64,000 nt of DNA from positions 1 to 64,000 of the forward strand of contig VLTN01000005.1 in NCBI GenBank assembly GCA_008330645.1, written 5' to 3'. The notes under the pieces are model-generated. The model had not been told where the DNA came from, did not search any database, and saw nothing but the letters and a program-made list of their open reading frames with translations. Position 1 is the first letter of the stretch, and every line of letters begins with the position of its first letter. This DNA is from Cafeteria roenbergensis (Eukaryota; Sar; Bigyra; Bicosoecida; Cafeteriaceae). Shown piece by piece: positions 43,701-53,265 of this stretch. The position numbers and the translations under genes are program-made.

Positions 43701-45944
43701 CGTCGGGCCGCGCGTCCATGGCCGTCACCCAGCCGTCTCCCGACAGGGCACAGACATGGGCGGAGGGGCCCGCGACGGCAGGCGCTGCAACAGCCTTGAC
43801 AGCCTCCGCGGCGCGCGCCGTCTGCTGCATCGGACGGGCAGCCACCATCACCTGGCGGGAGTGCGAGAGCGGCACCTCGAACGCTTGGGCTGGCCACTTG
43901 GACTGTTCCTTGGCTGCGGCAGAGTTGGGCCAGGATGGCGCGAGTGCCTCGAATAGGGGCACCATGACGCCCACAGGGGCGCTGCGGAGGCGGGCCGCCA
44001 TCTTGAATTCGTCGAGCGACAGCCCCCGCTTCACATTGAAGAGCTGCAGCATCTGGTACGGCGAGCTCGCCTGCTCTGCGCGAGTGGCGCTCGGACCCGG
44101 CCTTGGCATGTCGGCAAGCTCCAGCGGCGGGGCGACGACGAAGCCGAGCTTGGACAGCTTCTGGGCCCGCTTCAGCAGAATGCAGTTGAGCTCGTCCACG
44201 GCCGCGAGCCCGCCGCAGGCCATAGCAGCGTCCCTCATCAGACCCAGGGTGTGCACAGCGCGACGCAGAGGGTCAGCGGGGAGGGATCGGCGCACGGGTG
44301 GGCCCGCCGGCGCCTCGTCCGCCCCCCGCTCCTCCTTGTCGTCCGACTCGCTTTCGCTGCCGTCCGTCCGCGAGCTGTGATTCGATTTCTCCCGCTCCTG
44401 AGCTGGCTTGGTCGCCAGAGGAAAGGGCTCGTCCTCGCCGTCGTGTGAGAAGTCGCCTTCCTCGGGTGCCGCGCTGCCAGCGGTTGCTGCTGCGGCTGGG
44501 GACAGCTCCACGGCCGGAGCGCCACTTGGCGCTGCTGCAGATGCAGCAGCCGCCGTGCGGCCGCGCGAAGCCCCCGCGGCTGCTCCTTGGTTCAGGGCCG
44601 CGATGGCCAGGTCAACGTTGTGCTGCGTCGCGAAGAGCACGGCGGAGATCTGGCGGAGGCGGACCCACTGCATGTGCACGTCGCGTGCCGCCGACGGGGA
44701 GTCCATGGGCTTGGGGACCCGGGCGAAGAGACGGCGCAACATGCCCGAGGCTTGCGAGCGCATGATGGGGCCGAAGAGCTGGGCGCGCATGCTCGACAGC
44801 GCCTCCAGCATCACGGTCCGAGAGCTCTCGCTCATTTTCGCGACCGCGGACGCGTCGGAGCCGGCCAGCTTGCGAACTGCCGTCTCCACGTCCTGGTAGA
44901 ACTTCTTGGTGAGCTGGAAGCGCACCTCGCCTTTGCGAATCTGGCGCGGCAGCTGGTTGCCAGCCCCGCTCACGGCGTCCAGGGCCGCCTGCTTCGCCGC
45001 CTCCGCCTCCTCGATCGCCGCCCTGACCATTTTGGCAGCGGTGGCGACCTCTGGCTCGCTGGGCCCGCCAGCGGCGGCGCTGGAGCACTCGAGGGCGCGC
45101 AGCGCAGCCCTGGCGCGCCTCAGCGTGAGAGTGAACTCGACCACAGGCTGGGCCATCGACTCCGGCTCCGGAGGCAGCGACCATGCATGGGTCTGCGCGC
45201 GCCTTGCGGGGACGGCACGGAGCGAAGCATACCAATGGGGAGCATGCGCCGCGACTCGACGCATGCCACGGGAGCTCCATGCGGCAGCAGCGCCGGCACC
45301 CATGCAACTCACGTCGGTGTCCAGGACGGCCATGTGAACCTTTGACCCCGAGGACACAAGGAGCTCGGGGTGGGGCGATGCCGAGGAAAGGGTTGCGAGG
45401 CACACCGCCGAGTCGGCCAAAAATTCGTGCTGCTCGTCGACCAGCGGCGTGCCCCGAAAGCAGCCGGTCTCCTGCAGCGCCCAGGACAGGCAGAAAGCGA
45501 GCGAAAGCCGCGCAGTTGGCCCCGCACCGAGCGAATGCGCGACCCCGGCGCAGCAGCGGCCACTGGGGAATCCAGCGTTGCGCTGCAGCCAGGAAAAGTC
45601 CACTGGTGGATCCTGGCCATTGCGACAATCGCATGCGCGCGGCGCGCTCGAGCGCGTCACGCGCTGGCCGGCGGGCTCGGGCTCGCTGGTCTTCAGCACG
45701 CTCTCGCCCCCCGCCGAGCGCGCAGGGCCGCCCGTTGGGCGCCGCAATCCGAATTTGCCGCCGCCTCTCTCCAGCGAGCGCAAACGCCGCAACTCACGAC
45801 GAGGGACGTTCCGGCAGCGGTCACGAGGACGGGGCTGGAACTGAGCGGAATCATGCACGCCGCGTCTGCATCGTGGGCGCGCGCACCCAGCGGCACAAAG
45901 CGCACGTCGACGGCTGCAGCCATTGCGGCGCAGTGGCTCATCAT
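25795..45944 (-). CDS. Giant BIRC6 (BRUCE/Apollon)-like ubiquitin-conjugating enzyme without visible BIR
   Basis: Three exons: 45944-45798, 45471-45313 and 45192-25795; GTGAGT donors, TGCAG/GCGCAG acceptors, all phase 0; about 6567 residues. Joining exons 1 and 2 gives a WD40-like start (PVLVTAAGTSLV, then PELLVSSGSKVHMAVLDTD). Later parts: LamG-like segments (about 1430 and 1680), a SPRY-like domain (about 2725-2905), helical-repeat regions, a discoidin/DOC-like segment (about 4650-4770), a second SPRY-like domain (about 5295-5440), a ubiquitin-like stretch (about 5535) and an E2 core (about 6160-6330). The E2 has NPNLYANGKVCLSLLGTW with catalytic Cys6252, then PWANEPGYEEEIGTPKG, closest to BIRC6. 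A UBA/CUE-like helix bundle (about 6425) and an Ala/Pro tail end it. BIRC6 ubiquitinates autophagy and apoptosis regulators; no Zn-binding BIR pattern is seen here. Confidence 0.88.
25816..25968. repeat. Ala/Pro low-complexity tract at the C-terminus of the BIRC6-like protein
   Basis: Imperfect GGCAGCAGC-type repeats (ggcggcaggagcagcagc and variants) encode runs of Ala broken by Pro (AAAPAPAAAAAA) on the minus strand. Likely a disordered tail after the UBA-like segment. Confidence 0.8.
34747..34782. repeat. Six-copy GTCGCC microsatellite in the BIRC6-like gene
   Basis: Six perfect copies of GTCGCC encode (Gly-Asp)6 on the minus strand. It lies in a disordered acidic linker, keeps frame, and is a likely polymorphic site. 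Confidence 0.95.
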
Positions 45945-46191
45945 CAGCCCTCTGCTGGCTGCCCTCCTCAGTTGGCCCGAACTATGGCCGCGCGGGTCGC
46001 TCAGTCTTGCGCACGAATACGCCGCGCGAGGTGCGTGGGCAGACGCTCGGGCAAGGCCGCCATGATTGGGCCCGAGGCCACGAATACGAAACACACAGCC
46101 GCACACACCAAAGCGCGCGCCTCGAGGGAGGGGGGGTCCCAGCCGCCCCCCGCGACGCCTCCGGCCGGCGCGGCATCGCCAGGGCCGAGGC

Positions 46192-46826
46192 TCAGTACAC
46201 CTTCTTGCCCGCAGCGCGGCGCGCCTTGGTCACGGCAAGGTAGTGCTCGTGCAGCTTCTCCACTCCGCGGTAGGTGTCTGTCGTGAGGAGAAGGCGGTCC
46301 GAGAGCGGCGTCTCCGCTGCCGTGGGGATGGGGGGCTGACGGCGGAACAGCATCTGGCTGCGAGCGCGGGACACACACACGCCAAGCAACAACACGCGCA
46401 TTCGTCGCCGCGCGGGCCCGGAGCTCGAGGCTGCCCGTGGCGCACGAGCCAATCGGCTACGCGCAGCCGTCCACCGCCCCCGCGCCAGCCCAAGCGGCGG
46501 CCAGGGCGGCGCGAGAGGTGGGGCGCGCCGTGGCTGTGCCGCGCCGCAGAAGCAGTCCCGCGGCGGCCGGGTAATCCGGCAGGGCCGCGGCCCCGCCGCT
46601 GTGCGCCGACCCCTCGCCTCGCGGTAAGTTCGCGCAGCTCCGCGTTCCCGCGGACACGCGGGGCAAGCGGGCGTGGGGCGGCGCCGGTGGACGCGTGGGA
46701 GGGCGGGGGGAGCGCGCTCCTCGAAGCGCGGCAAGCTCACCTGACCAGGCCGTCCATGAACCCGTTGGTCACGATGCGGCGCCGGTTGGCAGTCCGCATC
46801 GCTGGGGCGCTAGAGTCGACTTCCAT
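46192..46826 (-). CDS. Small two-exon protein of 83 residues, unrecognised
   Basis: Exon 1 is 46826-46741 (MEVDSSAPAMRTANRRRIV) and exon 2 is 46357-46192, joined through a GTGAGC donor and GCTCGCAG acceptor with matching phase (Ser codon split AG/C). The product ends ...ARRAAGKKVY. It is basic and helical, with the segments RRQPPIPTAAETPLSDRLLL and TYRGVEKLHEHYLAVTKARR. No signal peptide, membrane segment or Cys motif. The good splice fit and protein-like exon 2 support a real gene. The family is unknown; a small adaptor subunit of a complex would fit its size, but nothing shows which. Confidence 0.62.
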
Positions 46827-47134
46827 TGCTCCGGCGCAGGCAGTGCACAGGTGCCCTCGAGAGCGCGGCGCGCAGCGAGCGCGGGCGAGCAATTGAGCTG
46901 CCGGCGCAGCAGCAGAAGAGGCTGCGCATGCTCTGCCTTGCAAATATCGAGACTTTGGGCTCCCCTCGCACGCCCACACACACGCAACTGCAAGCTCGCA
47001 AGCCGAGCCCTGGCAATCCACTCAAACGCAAGCTCGCACCAAGCCGGGGGCGGGGGAGCGGAGAACGGACAGGGCGGCAAGGGGCCGAACTCCCCGTGCG
47101 GACAAAACGGACTCCCGCGGAGGACAGACCTGGC
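46827..47134. other. Intergenic, no feature seen
   Basis: 308 bases between the ankyrin gene's end and the small gene's start; slightly less GC-rich near 46930-47000. Contains the presumed promoter of the small gene. Nothing else recognised. Confidence 0.5.
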
Positions 47135-48349
47135 TCACAAACACTCAATGACCCGCCTCCACACGCTGGGAGGAGCTAGCACAGCAAGGCGCTCGATTGC
47201 TAGGGCAATGCCGGCATCCGACGGCGTCAGGGTGTCGGTGTCCTCGGCCTCCGCTGGTGTCGCTGCAGCTGCCGCCGCCGCCGCCGCCGCAGCGGCCTCC
47301 CCCGGCGCAGCGCCTGGCCCGCTTCCGTCTGCCGGTGGCGCCGCTGCGCCTCCCTCCGCCGCGCCGCCTGCTTCTGACGCGCCGCTGCCTGCGCCGGCGC
47401 CCATCTTGGGAGAAGCCCGCCTTGCCTTGAGGAGGGAGAGCAGCTTCACGATGGGCAGGCGCGCGAAGGAGAGCAGGGCGCTGGCCAGGGCCGTGTGCTT
47501 GTGGCGGACGGCGAGGTCGACGCAGGTCCAGCCACGCCAGTCGCGCTCGCTGGGGCTTGCGCCGAGGCTGACGAGCACCAGAGCGCAGTCGACCCGCCCC
47601 TCCTCCACAGCGCAGTGCAGGGGCGTCATCTGGCTGCCGTCGCGGGCGCGCAGGTCCGCCCCGCACGACACCAGCATGGCCAGCAGTCGCGTCGCCCCAA
47701 AGGCCGCCGCGCTGTGCATGCACGTGCGCTTCGAGCCAGAGATGCGGTTCTCGGGGTCGGCGCCGGCAGCCAGCAGGCCGCGGACCACGCCGTCAGTCAT
47801 GACCTCCCAGCGCTTGCAGCACAAGTGGAGGGCGGTCCAGCCGCGCTTGTCGCTGGCATTGACGTCGGCGCCTGCGGCCACCAGGGCCAGCGCGCAGTCG
47901 CCATGGCCTGGCGTGAGCCCGTCGCAGCACAAGTGAAGCGCCGTGCGACCGTCGCTCGGGTCGCAGTAGCGCGGGTCGGCCCCAAAGCTGAGCAGCAGGT
48001 CCACCAGGTCCCGCCGCCCCACGTCGGCGGCCGTCATGAGCGGCGTGCGCCCGCCGCTGCGCTCGTCGATGATGGTTGCAGGCAGCACGACGGGCTCCAG
48101 CGGAGTTGGCTTGGCTCCCGCCGGAAGGCCGCGTCCCGATGCCGCCGCCGCGGACTCGAGCATGCGCACGAGCAGCGAGGTCGGCTTGCGGGCCTGGATC
48201 ACGTCCTTGAGGAGCATGGTGACGGAGGAAGTAGAAATTCCAAGCACCTCGGGACCGACGCCGTAGAGGTCGCCCATCCCGCTCACGAGCAGGCCGGCCA
48301 TTCCCGAATAGCTGCTGCATGCGCATTGCCGGCGAGGCGTGGGGAGCAT
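47135..48349 (-). CDS. Ankyrin-repeat protein
   Basis: Intronless, 404 residues from ATG 48349; a second in-frame ATG at 48301 (MAGLLVSGMGDLYG) is an equally good start and gives 388. Six ankyrin repeats occupy about residues 98-290: GRTPLMTAADVGRRDLVDLL, then DGRTALHLCC, RGWTALHLCC, KRTCMHSAAAFGATRLLAML, QMTPLHCAVEEGRVDCALVL and RGWTCVDLAVRHKHTALASA. The third repeat has a short insert (KRWEVMTDG). An Ala/Gly-rich disordered segment (about 320-375) leads to a short C-terminal helix with SVWRRVIECL, somewhat like a SOCS-box tail but too short to call. Ankyrin repeats mediate protein binding; the partner cannot be inferred. It lies in a tandem of minus-strand genes. Confidence 0.85.
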   Translation of the reverse strand: MLPTPRRQCACSSYSGMAGLLVSGMGDLYGVGPEVLGISTSSVTMLLKDVIQARKPTSLLVRMLESAAAASGRGLPAGAKPTPLEPVVLPATIIDERSGGRTPLMTAADVGRRDLVDLLLSFGADPRYCDPSDGRTALHLCCDGLTPGHGDCALALVAAGADVNASDKRGWTALHLCCKRWEVMTDGVVRGLLAAGADPENRISGSKRTCMHSAAAFGATRLLAMLVSCGADLRARDGSQMTPLHCAVEEGRVDCALVLVSLGASPSERDWRGWTCVDLAVRHKHTALASALLSFARLPIVKLLSLLKARRASPKMGAGAGSGASEAGGAAEGGAAAPPADGSGPGAAPGEAAAAAAAAAAAATPAEAEDTDTLTPSDAGIALAIERLAVLAPPSVWRRVIECL

Positions 48350-48754
48350 CGCTGGAAGTCGCGGGGCAGGGGGCGCGGGCTCGGTGTCGCCGTGTGCGGG
48401 CGCGTGACGGGCCCGTCAAAAACAGCAGCCGTGGAACAGCTGACCTCTGCCGCATCGCAGTCCAGCGGCTGCTGCCGCCCTCGGCGGCCAGCGCCACCGC
48501 TGCTGGGGCTGCGGGCTGCAAGAGTGCGGCGCGATCGGCTTGTTTCTTGTGGGGTGCAGCGCGGCGCAGCGCGAGGGCGGCGGCCAGGAAGCGGTGCGCG
48601 CCCAGCTGGGAAGGTTTTCTTCAACTCAGCATCACTCCACGCATTGGTTGGTTGGGCGGGCGGGAAGTCGGGGGCTCCTGGCCTCGCCACAGACCCATTG
48701 GTTGCCCGCGCACACACCCCACTCGCGCTGGCAGGAGGCGGCCCCGCGCAGACT
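48350..48754. other. Intergenic between delta-COP and ankyrin gene, no feature seen
   Basis: 405 bases, GC-rich, holding the 3' flank of delta-COP and the presumed promoter of the ankyrin gene. Short open frames here are shadows; nothing else recognised. Confidence 0.5.
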
Positions 48755-51125
48755 TCACTCGACGACGTACCCCTGGGCTCGAACCTGGGAATCGCAGCTG
48801 AACCGGAAGGCCGCGCCCGAGGCCGGGTCCACGGCAGACTGTGGCGCAAAGCCCGAGAGCGAGCCGTGCGCCTCAAAGTCCACTGCGACTGGGAAGAAGG
48901 AGTCAGCGGAGTCGGCAGTCACGGTGAACTGCAGAGAGCCCGAGCCGTTGGCAGCGTCAACAGTGGACACGCGCCAGCGCAGCACGTTGTCGGCGGCCGA
49001 CGCGGACCCGTCGCAGTGGTCGATCACCGTGCCGGCCGAGCCGGACGGGAGCGGAACGGAAATGACGACGGACGTCAGGCTGATGCCAGGCCAGGCCGAG
49101 TCCTGCAACGAGAAGTCCACGCTGACCTGCCAGCGGCCGCCGCCGAGGGCGTCCGGCCAGCAGGACACGAGCAGCGGTGCCATGTCAGGGTCCTCCGACG
49201 TGGCCTTCCAGCGCAGCACCTTGGACCCGCGGCCGCCTAGCGGGAAGGCCTTGGTCGGGCAAATCACGGACTCGGCGCTCCAGCGGCCCTTGTCCATGCT
49301 GGGGTGAGCCTGGAAGATGAACGCGCCCGAGCCAGGGGCGCAGTGCACGGCCGCCCCCCGGGCCGCCTCGTCGTTCACCTTGAGCACGAGGTCCCCCTTG
49401 ACCTCCAAGGCGCGGATGCCGCCGTCCTTGAAGATGGCGCAGCTCACTACCTCCGTGACGCGGGCCTCCACCTGCGACGCGACAGCGGCAGCGGCGCGGG
49501 CAGCCGCCTCGGACACGGCCTGCTCGGCGGACACGGGCGCGCCGGCCTCCGCAGCGGCACCGGCCGTCGTGGGCGAGGTGCTCGCGATCCCCATCTCCCG
49601 GAGCGCCGAGTCGGCGCCGGCGGCCTTGCCGCCAAGCGAGAGCCCAGCGCGCTTCTTTCCAAGCTGCAGCCCGCCTGCCCTGGAGGTGCCCGCCCCGGCG
49701 GTGTCCCTGGCCGCCGCGCGCGCGGTTGCCGCTGCCCCCGCAGCCATGGCCGCACTGCTGCCGGCGCTGCCGGACCCCGAGGAGGACCCCACCCCCGAGC
49801 GAGACCCGCCCATGCCCCCTCCCGCGCCGCCCATGCGGACGCCCCCCGAGCCAACACCGCCCATGGAGGAGCCGACGCCCGGCATGGAGCGGCCGAAGCC
49901 TTTGCGCTTCGAGTCGGCAATCGCAGACTCCGCGGACTTGCGCTCCGACGCAGCAGCTTCCATGCGCGACTTCTTGATCATCTTGTCGAGGCGCTCCTCG
50001 TGGCTGTCCATCTCCATGAAGGTCCTGATCTGCTCGAGCGTGACCTGCTCCGCCTGGCCGCCGGCCGAGATGGCCTCGTCCAGCGCGCAGATGATCTCGA
50101 ACGCGCGGTCCGTCACCGTGGCCTCGGACACGTCGCCGTCCATAGACATGCCGAACTCGGGCACGCACTTGGACGCCAGCTGCAGCGTGGACAGGTCCTC
50201 CACAATGTTGGAGCCCTTGGTGGTGATAAGCACCACGTGCATGCCCTCGATCGGGAAGTACACGTACCGGACGGAACCCGTCTCAATGAAGGTGTGCTGC
50301 CGGGACTTGTCCTGGCCGGAGAGGAGCTTCGGGAAGGCCGCGAGCAGGCCCTCGATGCGCGAGCGCGGCATGTCCACGAACTGCCGGGCAACCAGCACTG
50401 CGCAGCCACAAGCAGGACAGCGAACAGAGCGCAACAGACCACGAGATGCGGTTGGCAGGGCGGGGCGGGGCGGGGCGGCACGCACGGTCGAGAGCCTCCC
50501 GGCCCGGCGCCCGCAAGCACGAAACTGGACCACTCGTGGGCGCGTTGTGCGACTGCCGCGCCACCAGCACTGACGCCTGCCCCCCCCCCCCACCTCTCCT
50601 CATTCGCCTCTGCTCTCTCGCCTGTGCGCGTGCTCAGGTTGCGGACGAGGCCCAGGCCGCGGCGCAGCTTTCGCCGCAACTCTCGAGCAGAGGCCCGCCC
50701 GCAATCCGTCCGCGGACACGACTGCGACGGCGGCGCAAGCGGCCGCCGCTTGCCCCGCCCGTCAACCCTCGCAATAGGGGCGGTGAGCGCAGCAGGCCCT
50801 CGTCCAGCAGACGCCCCACCCGCGCTCCGCGCACGAGCCGGCGAAAGCAAGGCGACGGCATGGCGCCCCGCGAGCCCCGCTGGCAGGCGTCGGCGCCCCG
50901 CTGAAGTCCCTGCCCCCCTCCCCCGCCCCCGGGTGGGCAATATCCGCGGCGTCGCCGACCCCCGGGCGACTCGGGCGGTGCGGCGAACCCGGGACCGGCC
51001 GACGTGGCGAGCGGAGCGGCGGCGCCGAACGGCGCGGCTCCGGCGTGGAACCAGCGCGGAGGGCGCGCGGCGCGAAGCTCACCCTTTCCGTGGCGACCGA
51101 GGACGGCCGCGGAGAGCACTACCAT
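48755..51125 (-). CDS. ARCN1: Coatomer subunit delta (delta-COP, archain)
   Basis: Exon 1 is 51125-51083 (MVVLSAAVLGRHGK plus one base), exon 2 is 50397-48755; GTGAGC donor, GCGCAG acceptor. The junction gives VLVARQFV, which aligns without gaps to the human start (MVLLAAAVCTKAGK then AIVSRQFV). 561 residues. The N-terminal longin-like domain is highly conserved (RIEGLLAAFPKLLSG, HTFIETGSVRYVYFPIE, VLITTKGSNIVEDL, QIRTFMEMDSHEERL). A Gly/Ala/Met-rich linker (about 195-300) follows, then the mu-homology domain (about 325-561). Delta-COP is part of the COPI F-subcomplex for Golgi-to-ER retrieval; its mu-homology domain binds Dsl1/tethers and cargo. The 685-base intron is the longest found here. 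It shares a 229-base divergent promoter with RPL4. Confidence 0.97.
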
Positions 51126-51354
51126 TGCGGGACCCTGCGCAGTGCGCGGCGGCGGCGCGGCGGGCTGCTGGGCGGCGGGGGACCGTTCGCCCACACGTGG
51201 AGCGGCAGCATGCGCGGGCGATGCGCCCGCCCGGCAGAGCCGGCCCGGCCAGCGGGTGGCTGGCGGCGGACCGACGTCGTGCCGTCAAGAAGTCAGGCGC
51301 CGGCCCCGCCCTCACCCTGTTCGTTCGTGCGCCCTCGCGAACAACTTCTTCACC
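51126..51354. promoter_or_regulatory. Divergent promoter between delta-COP and RPL4
   Basis: 229 bases between opposing ATG codons. The RPL4 side ends in a pyrimidine-rich leader (cttcttcacc before the ATG), a feature reminiscent of ribosomal-protein mRNAs. No TATA box. Confidence 0.5.
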
Positions 51355-52705
51355 ATGGTGCGTCGTTCGGCAAAGCGCTGCCTGGCGAGGCCCGGTGGCC
51401 GCAGCGCCCCGCGCCGAGCCTGTGCGTGCCGGCGCTGCCGGCTGCGAAGGGCGCTTGCCGATTTTTCCCTTGCCCCTCCCTCCTGCGCTGCCCCCACCCC
51501 CCTCGCAGGCCGCTGCCCGCCCCCTGGTGAACGTGTACAACGCCCTCTCGGACGACACCGAGGTGTCCGGCTCCGTGGAGCTCCCGGGTGTGTTCTCGGC
51601 TCCCATCCGCCGCGACCTCGTGCACCTCGTGCACAAGAACATGGCCAAGAACTCCCGCCAGGCCTACGCCGTGAACAAGGATGCTGGCATGCAGCACTCC
51701 GCCATCTCCTGGGGCACCGGCCGCGCCGTCGCGCGTATCCCCCGTGTGGCCTCCTCGGGCACCCACCGCTCCGGCCAGGCTGCCTTCGGCAACATGTGCC
51801 GCAAGGGCCGCATGTTCGGCCCGACCAAGACGTGGCGCAAGTGGCACCGCAAGATCAACGTGAACATGCGCCGCTTCGCTACCGCCTCCGCCGTGGCCGC
51901 CACTGGAGTGACCCCGCTCGTGATGGCCCGCGGCCACCGCATCGAGTCCCTCAACGAGGTCCCCCTCGTGCTCGACAACCTTGACGGCGTGTCCAAGGTC
52001 AAGGAGGCCCTCGCCATCCTCGCTCGCTTCGGCGCCGACGAGGACGTCGAGCGCGTCAAGGACTCCAAGGCCAAGCGCGCCACCAAGGGCAAGATGCGCA
52101 ACCGCATGTTCCGCCAGCGCCGCGGCCCCCTGGTCATCCACGCCCAGGGCAAGGACGGCGACAAGGGCCGCCCCCTTGTTGAGCTTGCCTTCCGCAACAT
52201 CCCCGGCGTCGAGATCGCGCACGTGGACCGCCTCAACCTCCTCCAGCTCGCCCCCGGAGGCCACATGGGCCGTTTCTGCATCTGGACCAAGGATGCCTTT
52301 GAGCGCCTCCCCGCGCTCTTCGGTGCCGCCCCCGGCGCCGAGGCCGAGCTCAAGTCCGGCTTCGTGCTCCCGCGCTCCGTGATGGCCAACGCCGACCTGG
52401 CCCGCCTCCTCAACTCCAGCGAGATCCAGGCTGCCCTCAACCCCAAGAAGGCCGGCCAGCGCAAGGTGCCCCGCAAGTCCAACCCCCTGCGCAACCGCGG
52501 CCAGATGGCTCGCCTCAACCCGTACTCCGTGCACCAGCGCCGCCAGGAGATCCTCGACGCCGAGGCCAAGGCCGCCGGCCGCGCCCGCGTGCTCCACAAG
52601 AAGCGCACCGAGTCCGACGAGAAGATCAAGGCCCGCCGTGTGGCGTCCCGCAACTTCTTCAAGTCCATGGTCAGCGACGACTGGACCTTCGGCGCGTCGG
52701 CGTGA
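51355..52705 (+). CDS. RPL4: Cytosolic 60S ribosomal protein uL4 (L4)
   Basis: Exon 1 contributes only the start codon (51355-51357); the intron 51358-51508 begins GTGCGT directly after the ATG and ends CTCGCAG. Exon 2 is 51509-52705. The protein (399 residues) begins M-AAARPLVNVYN, matching the eukaryotic L4 start. Hallmarks: SWGTGRAVARIPRV, GTHRSGQAAFGNMCRKGRMF, PTKTWRKWHRKINVNMRR, VMARGHRIE, APGGHMGRFCIWTKDAFERL and KSNPLRNRGQMARLNPY. The long central loop, which lines the exit tunnel, is intact. Strong use of C-ending codons suggests high expression. The C-terminal tail is shorter than in animals and ends SDDWTFGASA. Confidence 0.97.
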
Positions 52706-53265
52706 GTCCCTCCCGGACCACCTCGAACTCCCGCTCGCTTAGCTCGCCTGTCCGCCTTCGGGTACGATGCGCTTGCTGATTGAGAGGGGGCTGTCGTGAG
52801 CAACGGGTTGTGTGTCGTCCGCCTCGCCTTGCCCCGGCTGCGCGCTCCGTGCGTGCGGCCGAGGCACGGTGGGCGACTGCGCCCCTCCCCCAACGGCAGA
52901 ACGAACAGGGCACAACAAACCACCTGCCCTCCCTCACGCCCCGCCTCGCAACACGCTCGACGCCGCGCCTTTCACACTCTTGTCGCTGCGGCCCACGTTG
53001 AGCAGGAAGTCCAGCGCACAGCAAAATCCGCATCTGGGTTGGGCGGGCTCTGCTTGCTGCGCGACCTTGCGCCGCCAAGGCGTCGCTGATATAGCCACGA
53101 CCGGGCGCCCCGCACCTGTGACGCGCGCACTCGCCCGGGTGGACCGCAGCCGCCCATTCACCAGCACGAGGGTTTTCCGCCAGTCTCTCCCGCGAGGGCG
53201 CGTGCAGGCAGCCCCTTTTTGTTTGCCAGAGGGACCAGCACTAGCGAGAATCGCAGACGCCCCAA
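52706..53265. other. Intergenic between RPL4 and 5-phosphatase gene, no gene seen
   Basis: 560 bases with the RPL4 3' flank and the presumed 5-phosphatase promoter. Somewhat pyrimidine-rich; no ORF, tRNA or repeat of note. Confidence 0.5.

Noticed and set aside
48770-48800. tRNA T-arm-like sequence (GTTCGA) on the minus strand
   Set aside because: It is inside the delta-COP coding sequence and the flanks do not form a cloverleaf.
49304-52705. A single plus-strand open frame of over 1100 codons covering delta-COP and RPL4
   Set aside because: Its first two thirds are antisense to delta-COP and continue through the RPL4 leader and intron; only 51509-52705 is the L4 coding exon. The fused reading is a GC-content artefact.
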